A stretch of 64,000 nucleotides of DNA from Pseudoxanthomonas sp. (GTDB lineage Bacteria > Pseudomonadota > Gammaproteobacteria > Xanthomonadales > Xanthomonadaceae): positions 2,914,001 through 2,978,000 of the forward strand of contig NZ_CP114978.1 of the NCBI RefSeq assembly GCF_027498035.1, read 5' to 3'. Positions 37,053 to 44,650 of the stretch are shown here, piece after piece. The translations under genes and the position numbers were made by a program. Each line of letters opens with the position of its first letter. The first letter of the stretch is position 1. Under the pieces are notes generated by a model. It searched no databases. It had not been told where the DNA came from and saw nothing but the letters and a program-made list of their open reading frames with translations.

Positions 37053-38291
37053 ATGAAACGTCGCGCTTTGAGTCTTTCGCTTGCGCTGCTGCTGGCCGCG
37101 CCGGCCGTTGCCGGTGCCGTCGAGTTCACCCCGCAGGAGCTGGCCCGCGCCACAGCCCTGCAGAAAAAACTGGTGACCCTGGATTCGCACCTGGACACGC
37201 CGGCCAATTTCGAACGTGCCGACTTCGACATCCTAGCCGCGCACCCGGGCAACCTGCTGTCGCAGGTGGACTACCCGCGGATGGTGCAGGGTGCGCTGGA
37301 TGGCGGCTTCTGGGCCGTGTACACCGGCCAGGGCGACCGCAGCGAGAAGGCCCACCTGGACGATCGTGATGACGGCCTGCAGCGCCTGTCGGTGATCCAT
37401 CAGCTGCTGGCCGCGCACCCCGACACGTTCGAGGAAGCCACGACCCCCGCCGATGCAGCGCGAATCAAGGCCGAAGGCAAGCGCATCGTCTACATCAGCA
37501 TGGAGAACGCCAGCCCGCTGGTCGCCGATCCCTCGCTGCTGTCGTTCTATTACAAGCAGGGCCTGCGCCTGATGAGCACGGCGCACTTTCTCAACAACGA
37601 GTTTGCCGACTCGGCCACCGACCCCAAGGGTCCGGAATGGCACGGGCTGAGCCCGGCCGGCAAGGCGTTGGTGCAGCAGGCGCAGAAGCTCGGCATCGTC
37701 ATCGACCAGTCGCATGCGTCCGATGACGTGTTCGACCAGTTGATCGCTATGTCGCCGGTGCCGATCCTGCTTTCGCACAGCGGCGCACGCGCCGTGCACG
37801 ACCATCCGCGCAATATCGACGATGCCCGCTTGAAGGTGCTGGCCGCGCATGGCGGCGTGATCCAGATGAATTCCTATAGCGGCTACCTGATCGACAACGG
37901 TGCCAGCCCCGAGCGCAAGGCCGCCGAAGGCGCGCTGATGGGCAAGTACGGCGACTGGGAACACATGAAAGTCGCCGACGGCGCCAAGCTCACCGCCGAC
38001 CTGAAGGCGCTCGATGCCAAGTACCCGGTCCGCAAGGCCACGCTGGATGATTTCCTGGCCCACTTCGACCACACGCTCAAGCTCATCGGCCCCGAGCATG
38101 TCGGCATTGGCATGGACTGGGATGGCGGCGGTGGCGTGGCCGGCATGGAGGATGTGTCGGACCTGCCCAAGATCACCGCCTGGCTGTTGCGCAAGGGTTA
38201 TACCGAACAGCAGATCGCCGATATCTGGGGCGGCAACGTCCTGCGCGTGATGCAACAGGCCCAGGACTGGGCGGCCAGTCAGGCGCACTGA
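37053..38291 (+). CDS. Membrane dipeptidase (renal dipeptidase family M19), exported
   Basis: 412 aa zinc dipeptidase. Signal peptide ends near AGAVEF. Metal-site motifs: DSHLDTP (His/Asp), ISMENASPL (bridging Glu), IDQSHASDDVF and LSHSGARAVHDHPRNI (His residues), and HVGIGMDWDGGG. Likely degrades dipeptides or D-amino-acid-containing peptides in the periplasm. The ATG at 37053 follows GAGACC. It lies upstream of the integron integrase and faces it. Confidence 0.93.
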   Translation: MKRRALSLSLALLLAAPAVAGAVEFTPQELARATALQKKLVTLDSHLDTPANFERADFDILAAHPGNLLSQVDYPRMVQGALDGGFWAVYTGQGDRSEKAHLDDRDDGLQRLSVIHQLLAAHPDTFEEATTPADAARIKAEGKRIVYISMENASPLVADPSLLSFYYKQGLRLMSTAHFLNNEFADSATDPKGPEWHGLSPAGKALVQQAQKLGIVIDQSHASDDVFDQLIAMSPVPILLSHSGARAVHDHPRNIDDARLKVLAAHGGVIQMNSYSGYLIDNGASPERKAAEGALMGKYGDWEHMKVADGAKLTADLKALDAKYPVRKATLDDFLAHFDHTLKLIGPEHVGIGMDWDGGGGVAGMEDVSDLPKITAWLLRKGYTEQQIADIWGGNVLRVMQQAQDWAASQAH

Positions 38292-38343
38292 TCCTTCGCC
38301 TCCAGGCAACGGCCAAACCGGAAAGGCGGCGAGAAGGACCTGT

Positions 38344-38410
38344 GTGTAGAAGTGGCCCATGGCCGAAAGGCTTTACCGGGGACACCTCATCGCGGCCATG
38401 GGCCGCTCCT
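38344..38410. repeat. REP-like inverted repeat
   Basis: Arms GTAGAAGTGGCCCATGGCCG (38344-38363) and CGGCCATGGGCCGCTCCTAC (38391-38410), inverted, with a 27-bp loop. The GTAGGAGCGGCC end is the common REP motif of xanthomonads and pseudomonads. Confidence 0.6.
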
Positions 38411-38435
38411 ACAACGGCCATGCATCAGCACGTAG

Positions 38436-38464
38436 CCCGGGTAAGGCCAAAGACCGCACCCGGG
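38436..38464 (-). terminator. Hairpin behind the integrase gene
   Basis: CCCGGGT...ACCCGGG stem (7 bp) with a 15-nt loop, 35 bp past the integrase stop, in a GTAGCCCGGGTAAGGC element frequent in xanthomonad intergenic DNA. Terminator or repeat element. Confidence 0.45.
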
Positions 38465-38499
38465 GAGATCTTGCGGCCAGGTGTGCGGCACCATCGACG

Positions 38500-39507
38500 T
38501 CAGCGGTCCAATGGACTGAGCACGCCATGGACGCCCCGGTTCAACACGTGCGTGTAGATCTGCGTGGTGGTCACGTCCTTGTGGCCGAGCAGTTCCTGCA
38601 CGGTGCGGATGTCGGCACCTGTTTCCAACAGGTGCGTGGCGAAGCAATGGCGCAGGGTGTGCGGCGTGACCGGCTGGTCCAGGCCCAGGCCGATCGCTGC
38701 GCGACGGACTGCGCGCTGCAGCACCTTTTCATCGATGTGATGTCGCTTGCGCACCCCATCGCGCGGGTCTTCTGAAATGCGCGTGGCGGGGAACACGTAT
38801 TGCCAGGCCAGCTCCTGTGCCGCGTTGGGATATTTGCGCGCCAGCGCATGCGGCAGATGCACCCTTCCAAGCCCCACCGCCAGGTCGCGTGCATGGAGCA
38901 GGCGCGTGTCCTGCAACTGCCGTTCAAGCACGGGCCGTAGCGTTCCCGGCAGTACCGTCACCCGGTCCTTGCCGCCCTTGCCATCGCGCACCAGCAGCAT
39001 GTTGCGCGCCAGATTCACGTCCTTTACCCGTAGGCGGATGCATTCCATCAGCCGCAGGCCGGCGCCATAGAGCAACCCGGCCATCAACGCCTCACGACCT
39101 GACAGCTGTCCCAGCAGTTGGCGGACCTGCGTCTGCGAGAGCACCACCGGCAACCGCCTTGGAGCCTTGGCCCGCACGACGTTCTCCATCCAGGGCAGAT
39201 CGATGGCCAGCACTTCCCGGTACAGGAACAGCAGTGCCGACAGTGCCTGGTTCTGGGTGCTGGCTGCCACATGGTCGCGCGTAGCCAGCCGGGTCAGGAA
39301 AGTCTCAACATGTGCCCCGTCCAGCTGCGCAGGATGGCGCATGCCATGTTCGCGGATATACCGGCGAATCCAGCCCAGATACGCCTGCTCGGTGCGCAGG
39401 CTGTAATGCTTGACGCGCAACCGCGCGCGGACCTGTTCCAGCATGCGTGGCCTCGGCCGGACCTGCTGCGCGTCTTTTATCGGGGTATGCAGCTCGTCAT
39501 ATGACAT
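38500..39507 (-). CDS. intI: Integron integrase IntI
   Basis: 335 aa tyrosine recombinase. Catalytic residues: Arg in GAGLRLMECIRLRVKD, HxLR in TPHTLRHCFATHLLETGAD, His in LLGHKDVTTTQ and Tyr in IYTHVL. The integron-specific insert before box II is present (LAWQYVFPATRISEDPRDG then KRHHIDEKVLQRAVR), which separates IntI from XerC/D. The ATG at 39507 has GGAGG nearby; the longer upstream frame lacks one. It reads away from the cassette array, as in chromosomal integrons, and appears full-length and intact. Confidence 0.96.
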   Translation of the reverse strand: MSYDELHTPIKDAQQVRPRPRMLEQVRARLRVKHYSLRTEQAYLGWIRRYIREHGMRHPAQLDGAHVETFLTRLATRDHVAASTQNQALSALLFLYREVLAIDLPWMENVVRAKAPRRLPVVLSQTQVRQLLGQLSGREALMAGLLYGAGLRLMECIRLRVKDVNLARNMLLVRDGKGGKDRVTVLPGTLRPVLERQLQDTRLLHARDLAVGLGRVHLPHALARKYPNAAQELAWQYVFPATRISEDPRDGVRKRHHIDEKVLQRAVRRAAIGLGLDQPVTPHTLRHCFATHLLETGADIRTVQELLGHKDVTTTQIYTHVLNRGVHGVLSPLDR

Positions 39508-39666
39508 CGCAGGGCCTCCATGCCCTCCATCCATCGCCATCCTGACCAGCAGCATTTTCCAGGACAATCAGTAACGTCTTCAATCAACGTAGGAATTTCC
39601 CGATTGACCAGTTCGAATCGCCGGCAGAAGATGCGGCATACGCCCCAGCTTGGGGTCTACTAGTAG
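39508..39666 (+). promoter_or_regulatory. intI-attI region with attI-like recombination site
   Basis: The integration point is G/TTAGCC at 39666-39672. A perfect palindrome CTACTAGTAG (39657-39666) abuts the cut, and CCCCA-GCT-TGGGG (39643-39655) precedes it; these could be integrase-binding repeats. A TTGACC at about 39604 has no good -10 box at standard spacing, so the cassette promoter Pc is not identified. Confidence 0.6.
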
Positions 39667-39709
39667 TTAGCCGCCTCACCAGACCATCCGCAGTCCCAAG
39701 GGGGAGCAC

Positions 39710-39895
39710 GTGGGAAACATTTTGGCAGTTGTTATCTGGGCCATCATCATGGCTTGGATAAGTGCATACGCGACAAAGAAGACAAAGGAACTTGAGGGCA
39801 CAAGAAAATTGCGAGCAATTCAAGCCCTTCTCGTAATAGGAGTGGCCGCTATAGTTGCCTTCGCCTATTACAGAATAAAATCTTCATACAGCTAG
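39710..39895 (+). CDS. Cassette 1: 61-aa two-helix membrane protein
   Basis: GTG start behind GGGGAG. Hydrophobic segments at residues 4-20 (ILAVVIWAIIMAWISAYA) and 39-54 flank a basic stretch KKTKELEGTRKLR. No family recognised. As the attI-proximal cassette it is the one most likely expressed from an integron promoter and the most recently inserted. AT-richer than the flanking chromosome. Confidence 0.65.
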   Translation: MGNILAVVIWAIIMAWISAYATKKTKELEGTRKLRAIQALLVIGVAAIVAFAYYRIKSSYS

Positions 39896-39912
39896 GGCCG
39901 CCGCAGAGAGGT

Positions 39913-40024
39913 GGCTAACAATTCATTCAAGCCGAACTTGTTTCGTTACAGCAAAAGCGTGGCAGAAAAAGCTTGCCACGCTTTTGCCTCCACTACACAA
40001 GTCGGCTTAATTCAGGCGTTAGAG
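39913..40024 (+). repeat. attC 1 (long form)
   Basis: Core GGCTAAC...GTTAGAG, 112 bp. The variable terminal structure contains a perfect 14-bp stem GCAAAAGCGTGGCA / TGCCACGCTTTTGC not found in the other sites. Confidence 0.9.
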
Positions 40025-40049
40025 CTGCACTGGTGCATAAAGGGGGCAC

Positions 40050-40460
40050 ATGAGAAAGCCAGATCAGACCAAAGAGATTGGCCAGGCAATCGTGGTAGCC
40101 ACAAAGCCAGAAAACCTTGACGCTCTCAGAGTCTGGGCGCAGACAATGCTTGATATAAGAGCCAGTAAAGCGCCTGCTCTACAGAAAGCTAAGGCCGCAA
40201 TAGTGGCTTCCACGGACAAGAAGGTTCTGGCGCCGATCCTTCAAGTTGCTTGGAAAGAGTTGAAGCGTGTTGGCTGGGAGGAACGTGGGCTCCCCGCACG
40301 TATGGCTATGGCTGCAGCAGTCGCTGCACTAACTCTTTCTGGGCAAGGCGCTGGGATAGCTGCGTTGGGTGGCGCAATTGGCGTTCCACTCTTTGTCGTG
40401 TTTGGCGCGGGCGGTGCTCTGGCTGGGGTGATTGTCGACGAGATCAGGCGAAAGAAGTGA
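40050..40460 (+). CDS. Cassette 2: unknown protein with C-terminal glycine-rich membrane hairpin
   Basis: 136 aa, ATG behind AGGGGG. The first 80 residues are helical and charged (KPENLDALRVWAQTMLD, KKVLAPILQVAWKEL); residues 85-128 form two Gly/Ala-rich hydrophobic helices ending in DEIRRKK. The layout recalls small pore or immunity-like proteins but no family was recognised. Confidence 0.7.
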   Translation: MRKPDQTKEIGQAIVVATKPENLDALRVWAQTMLDIRASKAPALQKAKAAIVASTDKKVLAPILQVAWKELKRVGWEERGLPARMAMAAAVAALTLSGQGAGIAALGGAIGVPLFVVFGAGGALAGVIVDEIRRKK

Positions 40461-40473
40461 CTATTGCCTGCAG

Positions 40474-40533
40474 CCCTAACAATTCATTCAAGCCGATGCC
40501 GCTTCACGGCTCGGCTTAATTCAGGCGTTAGAG
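40474..40533 (+). repeat. attC 2
   Basis: 60 bp, CCCTAAC...GTTAGAG, loop CCGCTTCACGG with one mismatch in the stem. Confidence 0.92.
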
Positions 40534-40538
40534 CCCAC

Positions 40539-40952
40539 GTGAGATTCCCGGCACCGACAAATGAAGAGATCGCTGAAGTTGAGAGTACGGTTGGCTACTC
40601 CCTCCCATCCGCGCTCATTGGGCTTTATGCAAAACGTGGAAATGGTGGCTTCGGGCCGGACTATGGCTTGCTCGGCTTGGGTTCCGGCCATCTGACGGAC
40701 CAAGGCGACACGGCTATAAGCCTCTACCGCATCTTCAATGAGCCAGACCCTGAAGATCCTGGCTGGGCTTGGCCCAAGAGCTTACTTCCCATCCTCCACG
40801 TTGGCTGCGCCATCCACTACTGCATAGACTTGGCCGAGCCAGACAATCCTGTCGTCAAGTTTGATCCAAATGGGTTTGGTCCGGGGGACAACTGGCACGC
40901 TGCGTTTTCGGTAGCTTTTCCAAAGCTGGAGCCTTGGCTTGGTGGGCTCTAA
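40539..40952 (+). CDS. Cassette 3: SUKH / SMI1-KNR4-family protein
   Basis: 137 aa. The SUKH pattern is clear: EEIAEVESTVGYSLPSALIGLYAKRGNGGFGPDYGL at the N-terminus and FDPNGFGPGDNWHAAFSVAF toward the end. SUKH proteins are commonly immunity proteins against contact-dependent or polymorphic nuclease toxins; here no toxin partner is adjacent, so it could be an orphan immunity cassette. Start GTG at 40539, 7 bp after the attC R' core. The TAA stop lies inside the next attC. Confidence 0.8.
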   Translation: MRFPAPTNEEIAEVESTVGYSLPSALIGLYAKRGNGGFGPDYGLLGLGSGHLTDQGDTAISLYRIFNEPDPEDPGWAWPKSLLPILHVGCAIHYCIDLAEPDNPVVKFDPNGFGPGDNWHAAFSVAFPKLEPWLGGL

Positions 40953-41006
40953 CAATTCATTCAAGCCGATGCCGCTTCGCGGCACGGCTTAATTCAGGCA
41001 TTAGGC
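40947..41006 (+). repeat. attC 3 with altered cleavage site
   Basis: R' core reads ATTAGGC in place of GTTAGGC, changing the base 5' of the recombination point. Stem otherwise regular. Confidence 0.88.
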
Positions 41007-41011
41007 CTCGC

Positions 41012-41317
41012 ATGACAGCACCCCGACGAGTTGCAATCGCATACGGCGTCATTGTTGCTTTGGCCGCAGCATGGGCTTGGTACGTAGACGTGCGCCTTCT
41101 TCACTCCGCTCAGGAGCATCTCTTGCCCGACATTGTGCTGGCGGCTGTGTCACTTCCCGCGTCGCTCTCCGTCGGCCCTATGTACGAGACCTGGCCCACG
41201 TTCTTCTCACGCCCTTTCACCCCACTCGCCTGGCTGACCCTTTGCGGCGCTGGGCAGATCACCTTATTGTTCCTCGCTTCGGGTCTGCTGCCGCGCGTAT
41301 TGCGCAGCGAGGCCTAA
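41012..41317 (+). CDS. Cassette 4: 101-aa membrane protein
   Basis: ATG 5 bp after attC 3. Three hydrophobic segments (residues 7-24, 40-54 region and 72-95: FTPLAWLTLCGAGQITLLFLASGLL). No family recognised. Stop TAA overlaps attC 4, so the gene fills the whole cassette, with no room for its own promoter or ribosome site. Confidence 0.65.
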   Translation: MTAPRRVAIAYGVIVALAAAWAWYVDVRLLHSAQEHLLPDIVLAAVSLPASLSVGPMYETWPTFFSRPFTPLAWLTLCGAGQITLLFLASGLLPRVLRSEA

Positions 41318-41370
41318 CAATTCATTCAAGCCGAACCCGCTTCGCGGGTCGGCTTAATTCAGGCGTTAGG
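41312..41370 (+). repeat. attC 4
   Basis: 59 bp with the commonest loop arms, CCCGCTTCGCGGG; core GCCTAAC...GTTAGGC. Confidence 0.93.
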
Positions 41371-41376
41371 CCGCTT

Positions 41377-41682
41377 ATGGACATGGCCGCAAGGTCAAGA
41401 AAGCCGCATCTCGCAGTTTGGCTGCTTACCTGCCCACTTCTCTTGGTCGCGGCGGTCCTGGTGCTGCCGCGCTTCAACCTCTATGGCACGCCCGCAGAGA
41501 GGTACACGCTTCTTGCTCTCCTGGCTTTGCCCTTGGTCGGCGCGATTGGCATCGCCCGTTACATGCAATCCACGCTTCTGGCTCGGCTGCTGCTCGCAGC
41601 GGGCTATCTGATTGCGGGCCTTGTGTTAGCTCTGTACGCGGTTATCTTCGTCGGCTGTTCGTGGGCAGGCGCATGCTTCTAG
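41377..41682 (+). CDS. Cassette 5: 101-aa membrane protein (duplicated at 46.4 kb)
   Basis: Basic N-terminus MDMAARSRKPH followed by hydrophobic helices at about 13-30, 42-60 and 67-92 (ARLLLAAGYLIAGLVLALYA), ending CSWAGACF. Nearly identical to cassette 18, the few changes being mostly silent or conservative (W15R, S64F, V93I by reading), which indicates cassette copying. Function unknown. Confidence 0.7.
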   Translation: MDMAARSRKPHLAVWLLTCPLLLVAAVLVLPRFNLYGTPAERYTLLALLALPLVGAIGIARYMQSTLLARLLLAAGYLIAGLVLALYAVIFVGCSWAGACF

Positions 41683-41688
41683 TGCGCG

Positions 41689-41748
41689 GCCTAACAATTC
41701 ATTCAAGCCGAAGCCGCTTCGCGGCTCAGCTTAATTCAGGCGTTATGC
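41689..41748 (+). repeat. attC 5
   Basis: R' core GTTATGC instead of GTTAGGC, shared with the sites that precede the other copies of the next cassette. Confidence 0.9.
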
Positions 41749-41946
41749 GGCTGTAGGGCAGGGGAGTTTGTTCGTGCTGCAATCGGATCGGCCGCATCAC
41801 ATCCAGCATTATGGTTCGCTTGTACTGGCGCTGGTTTGGCCTTCGGACAACGCCCATGGCTTGCGTCGCGGTTTCGCCTCTGGTCCTTCGGTGGCTTGGC
41901 CGGGTGCGCTGACGCGCACGGCTGTTGTGGTGTCTGGTACTTTGCC
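41749..41946 (+). other. Cassette 6: ORF-less cassette, family A copy 1
   Basis: About 200 bp repeated as cassettes 12 and 20. Frames are open on both strands but differences between copies change amino acids far more often than not in the best plus frame (starting near 41774), so coding is unlikely. The segment begins GTTATGCGG(C/T)TGTAG and contains CATCACATCCAGCATT in all copies. May encode a small RNA, a promoter or a decayed gene. Confidence 0.6.
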
Positions 41947-42006
41947 GCATAACAATTCAATCAAGCCGAACTGGCTTCGCCAGTCGGCTTATTTCGGGCG
42001 TTAGGT
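41947..42006 (+). repeat. attC 6 (second attC subtype)
   Basis: GCATAACAATTCAATCAAG left arm, CTGGCTTCGCCAG loop and TTATTTCG right arm: a subtype differing from the majority TTAATTCAGG sites, shared with attC 12, 15, 20 and 24. Confidence 0.9.
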
Positions 42007-42013
42007 GCCCAAA

Positions 42014-42391
42014 GTGAAACTCCGCACTTTGACAAAGGTTTTCACCTTCCTTGTAGGCGCATGCATCGCCTTGCTTGGAGTGGTTTGGGTCTTCGTGGCG
42101 GCATCGGGCGCGGTCAAAACCGATCCAGTCGCAGGCTATGTTGCTGGTGCTGGGTTCTTGCTGGTAGCAGCGCCACTGCTGGCATTTCCCTTTTCTACTC
42201 GCGCCGCCAAGTCTTTGCTTGTTCTTGCCATGTTCGTTCTAGCGTTCGGCATGCTTTGGCTTGCATTCCAGCCCAGCTCGCCTGCCAATCACCCAGCGCT
42301 TGTCCAAGTGGCTGCTATCGCATTTGCTGTAATGTTGGTCGCACGTGTTGTGCTGGTTCTGCGCCGCAAACGTTCCGCGTTGGGCACCTAA
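42014..42391 (+). CDS. Cassette 7: 125-aa membrane protein
   Basis: Four hydrophobic segments at about residues 8-30 (FLVGACIALLGVVWVFVAA), 42-58, 64-84 and 96-113, then a basic tail VLRRKRSALGT. A GTG at 42005 is also in frame but overlaps the recombination core. No family recognised. Confidence 0.65.
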   Translation: MKLRTLTKVFTFLVGACIALLGVVWVFVAASGAVKTDPVAGYVAGAGFLLVAAPLLAFPFSTRAAKSLLVLAMFVLAFGMLWLAFQPSSPANHPALVQVAAIAFAVMLVARVVLVLRRKRSALGT

Positions 42392-42442
42392 CCAGTCGTT
42401 CAAGGCGGACGGCTACGCCGCCGCTTAACTCCAGCGTTAGGC
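42386..42442 (+). repeat. attC 7 (divergent type)
   Basis: 57 bp, ACCTAACCAGTCGTTCAAG left arm and GACGGCTACGCCGCC loop: a different lineage from its neighbours, suggesting a cassette acquired from another integron pool. Confidence 0.9.
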
Positions 42443-42445
42443 CCC

Positions 42446-42880
42446 TTGCTCAGCAGGATCGCAAACTTGATAGATCTCAAACCAACTCGGCTTGCACTCG
42501 GTGCAGTCTGGGTTGGCTGCGCGCTTCTACTGGGGCCTTTCGTTGTTGTCCTGCTTGTTGTGGGCTTTCGCGAGCCCGGACTTCTTGCGCTGGGCCTAGG
42601 AGGTGCCGCCGGTTTTCTAGGTGCCTTTTTCCGCATCGGCGCCGGCCGCCGTTTTTTTATGCTTACCAAATGGGAGCGCGGAGGCATAGCCATTTCCATA
42701 GCCAGCGGGGTAGCTGCCTCATTCCTCGCGGCACTCGCTTTGCCCGGAAACATCTACTGGAGCACACTCACTCCACCAATTGGGTTAATCGGCTTGCTTC
42801 TTCTGGCAGGCTCACTCAAAGGTCCCGCACCGGGGCCTAACAATTCGTCCAAGCCGACGCCACTTCGTGGCGCGGCTTAA
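42446..42880 (+). CDS. Cassette 8: 144-aa membrane protein ending in an attC-encoded tail (duplicated at 49.9 kb)
   Basis: TTG start. Hydrophobic segments at about 17-40, 44-62, 78-97 and 105-122. The frame runs through the R'' core of the next attC and stops in it, giving the tail NNSSKPTPLRGAA. Cassette 27 carries an almost identical gene (one residue change, T14A, by reading). Function unknown. Confidence 0.65.
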   Translation: MLSRIANLIDLKPTRLALGAVWVGCALLLGPFVVVLLVVGFREPGLLALGLGGAAGFLGAFFRIGAGRRFFMLTKWERGGIAISIASGVAASFLAALALPGNIYWSTLTPPIGLIGLLLLAGSLKGPAPGPNNSSKPTPLRGAA

Positions 42881-42894
42881 CTCAGGCGTTAGGC
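42835..42894 (+). repeat. attC 8
   Basis: Variant arms CAATTCGTCCAAGCCGACG with loop CCACTTCGTGG; same variant as attC 27 after the duplicate cassette. Confidence 0.92.
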
Positions 42895-42907
42895 CGCGGG
42901 AGATAAG

Positions 42908-43186
42908 GTGCGCGACATTGACGCAATCATTGCTCAGCTGTATCTGACACATCCGAACATATCGGCAGCGCAGCTTACTGTCTTACATCCCGAGAGTGAC
43001 GATGACGGTTTGTGGTTCTTCCGCCATCCGGCTACTGACATTGAGGTGCAACTTGAGTCCAGTTCCGGATCTTGCCCGTTCTTGTTTGAAAGTTCGAGGT
43101 CGTCTGATCGGCTCACCGCGAGCAATGTCGAGCAAGCTGTTGCATTCGTGGTCGCTGGACTTGGCCTCCCCGGGCCAGCGGCCTAA
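42908..43186 (+). CDS. Cassette 9: 92-aa unknown protein
   Basis: GTG start (MRDIDAIIAQLYLTHPN) 14 bp after the attC core with GATAAGG upstream. Mixed alpha/beta small domain: GLWFFRHPATDIEVQLESS, then SNVEQAVAFVVAGLG. Soluble; no family recognised; the layout resembles small immunity-like folds. Stop lies in attC 9. Confidence 0.65.
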   Translation: MRDIDAIIAQLYLTHPNISAAQLTVLHPESDDDGLWFFRHPATDIEVQLESSSGSCPFLFESSRSSDRLTASNVEQAVAFVVAGLGLPGPAA

Positions 43187-43240
43187 CAATTCATTCAAGC
43201 CGAACCCGCTTCGCGGGTCGGCTTAATTCAGGCGTTAGGC
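43181..43240 (+). repeat. attC 9
   Basis: 60 bp, loop CCCGCTTCGCGGG, GCCTAAC...GTTAGGC. Confidence 0.93.
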
Positions 43241-43255
43241 CCGTCAGGAAAGACT

Positions 43256-43459
43256 GTGGCGATTGGTAAGAACAGCAACTTAGAACTGAAAGCGTGCCCC
43301 GCTTGTCGCGGTAGCGGTAAGGTCAAGTGCCCTGACTGTCACGGCAAGGGAAAACCTCATGACTGTCAAACCTGCTGGGGCACATCCAGTGAGCCGCTGA
43401 GTGGCCGGAGTGTTCTCTGCCACAGGTGCAAAGGTTCAGGTCGTGTTTCGCGCATCTGA
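43256..43459 (+). CDS. Cassette 10: DnaJ-like zinc-finger protein, 67 aa
   Basis: Four CxxC-type knuckles: CPACRGSGKVKCPDCHGKGK, CQTCWG and CHRCKGSG, the CxxCxGxG pattern of the DnaJ cysteine-rich domain without any J domain. Likely binds two zinc ions and may bind protein or nucleic acid. GTG start. Confidence 0.75.
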   Translation: MAIGKNSNLELKACPACRGSGKVKCPDCHGKGKPHDCQTCWGTSSEPLSGRSVLCHRCKGSGRVSRI

Positions 43460-43471
43460 GCTTGCGGACGG

Positions 43472-43530
43472 GCCTAACAATTCATTCAAGCCGAAGCCGC
43501 TTCGCGGCTCGGCTTAATTCAGGCGTTAGG
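43472..43530 (+). repeat. attC 10
   Basis: 59 bp, loop GCCGCTTCGCGGC. Confidence 0.93.
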
Positions 43531-43549
43531 CCGCTCTGGAGATTCGCGC

Positions 43550-44044
43550 ATGTGCAACGCATGGAATCACGATCCTAGCTGCACATGCGGTTTTGGCGGA
43601 GAGGGCACGGCAACAGAGCCTGATATCGCTCGTAGTCGTGTCGCTGGCACAGTATCTCAATGGGACCATTCAGATGAATTCTGCAGCCCAACCAACTGCC
43701 CAGAATGTGGCGCTAGTGTCTACTTTATTCGCCACAACGGCGGCTCTGTTTGGCTAGATGAGCTTGGTAGTCCCTGGCCAAAACATGGTTGCTTCGATAT
43801 GACCTACGTTGGATACAAGATCAAAAGCACGATCACCGAGATAACTAGCAGACTTGGCGTCGTGACAGAGACAGAGGTACTTGAGCCTGGGGAGACAGGC
43901 CGCATTGTTATTAAATGCAATGACGGATCCGTCATTGACTCAAGATTCAAGACGAATTGGGATTTGGTAAAACTTGTCGGCATCCTGGTGGCTATACATC
44001 GCACAGATACGGGACTATCCATCGTGCGCATTGGAGCGGCCTAA
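43550..44044 (+). CDS. Cassette 11: 164-aa protein with N-terminal Cys-rich zinc-ribbon region
   Basis: ATG start. CNAWNHDPSCTCGFGG, then CSPTNCPECGASVYFIRHNGGSVWLDELG resembles a zinc ribbon followed by a WxDxxGxPWPKHxC motif seen in uncharacterised proteins; the C-terminal half is beta-rich and contains KCNDGSVIDSRFKTNWDLVK. Low GC compared with flanks. Function unknown. Confidence 0.72.
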   Translation: MCNAWNHDPSCTCGFGGEGTATEPDIARSRVAGTVSQWDHSDEFCSPTNCPECGASVYFIRHNGGSVWLDELGSPWPKHGCFDMTYVGYKIKSTITEITSRLGVVTETEVLEPGETGRIVIKCNDGSVIDSRFKTNWDLVKLVGILVAIHRTDTGLSIVRIGAA

Positions 44045-44150
44045 CAATTCGTTCAAGCCGAACCCAAATCGTGGCGGCGCCCACGTGCCTACGCTACGCT
44101 AGCACGCAGTCGCCGCCCCGCTCCGGGTCGGCTTAACTCAGGCGTTATGC
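44039..44150 (+). repeat. attC 11 (long form)
   Basis: 112 bp: inserted variable terminal structure with GGCGGCG / CGCCGCC stem; R' core GTTATGC as in front of the other family A cassettes. Confidence 0.9.
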
Positions 44151-44349
44151 GGCTGTAGGACAAGGAGAGTTCGTTCGTGCTGCAATCGGATCGGCCGCAT
44201 CACATCCAGCATTATGGTTCGCTTGTACTGACGCTGGTTTGGCCTTCGGACAACGCCCATGGCTTGCGTCGCGGCTTCGCCTCTGGTCCTTCGGTGGCTT
44301 GGCCGGGTGCGCTGACGCGCACGGCTGTTGTGGTGTCTGGTACTTTGCC
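44151..44349 (+). other. Cassette 12: ORF-less cassette, family A copy 2
   Basis: Nearly identical to cassette 6 (differences at a handful of bases, mainly in the first 25 bp), so one is a recent copy. No coding frame is preferred. Confidence 0.6.
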
Positions 44350-44409
44350 GCATAACAATTCAATCAAGCCGAACTGGCTCCGCCAGTCGGCTTATTTCGG
44401 ACGTTAGGC
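44350..44409 (+). repeat. attC 12 (second subtype)
   Basis: CTGGCTCCGCCAG loop with TTATTTCGGAC right arm; belongs to the attC 6 subtype. Confidence 0.9.
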
Positions 44410-44583
44410 GTGTTGCTTTTTGTTGGGCTGGCATCGCGGCTTGCTGATACGTCTTGGCTAGCTGACACTTGTTAGGTCACCGCATCGGAGCGTTCACGTG
44501 ACAAGCCCTGCATCGGAAGCATCGCAAGACATTCAGCACGTCGGCTTGCCAGCCTGGCCGGCGACCTTCGTTGGGCCATGCTG
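44410..44583 (+). other. Cassette 13: ORF-less cassette, family B copy 1
   Basis: No start-to-stop frame of 60 codons. Shares with cassette 24 the pattern GACACTT, ATCGGAG, then TGCATCGGA-GCATCGCA and GTCGGCTTGC at the same spacing. An internal GTTAGG at about 44471 could be a relic recombination core. Confidence 0.55.
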
Positions 44584-44643
44584 GCCTAACCAGTCAATCA
44601 AGCCGAAACCGCTTCGCGGTTCGGCTTATTTCCAGCGTTAGGT
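44584..44643 (+). repeat. attC 13
   Basis: GCCTAACCAGTCAATCAAG left arm, loop ACCGCTTCGCGGT, right arm TTATTTCCAGC; intermediate between subtypes. Confidence 0.9.
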
Positions 44644-44650
44644 GGCTGCC

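Noticed and set aside
38500..39507. Integrase as XerC/XerD or phage integrase
   Set aside because: The extra segment before box II and the attC array behind it are specific to IntI.
39600..39640. Pc cassette promoter (TTGACC at about 39604)
   Set aside because: The hexamer at 17-bp spacing (GAAGAT) is a poor -10; no claim made.
39640..39672. LexA box overlapping the CTACTAGTAG palindrome
   Set aside because: Only partly resembles xanthomonad LexA motifs and lacks their full spacing.
41768..42004. Plus-strand 78-codon frame and two minus frames in the ORF-less family A cassette
   Set aside because: Copies differ mostly by amino-acid-changing substitutions in the plus frame and the minus frames start inside the attC; no frame is favoured.
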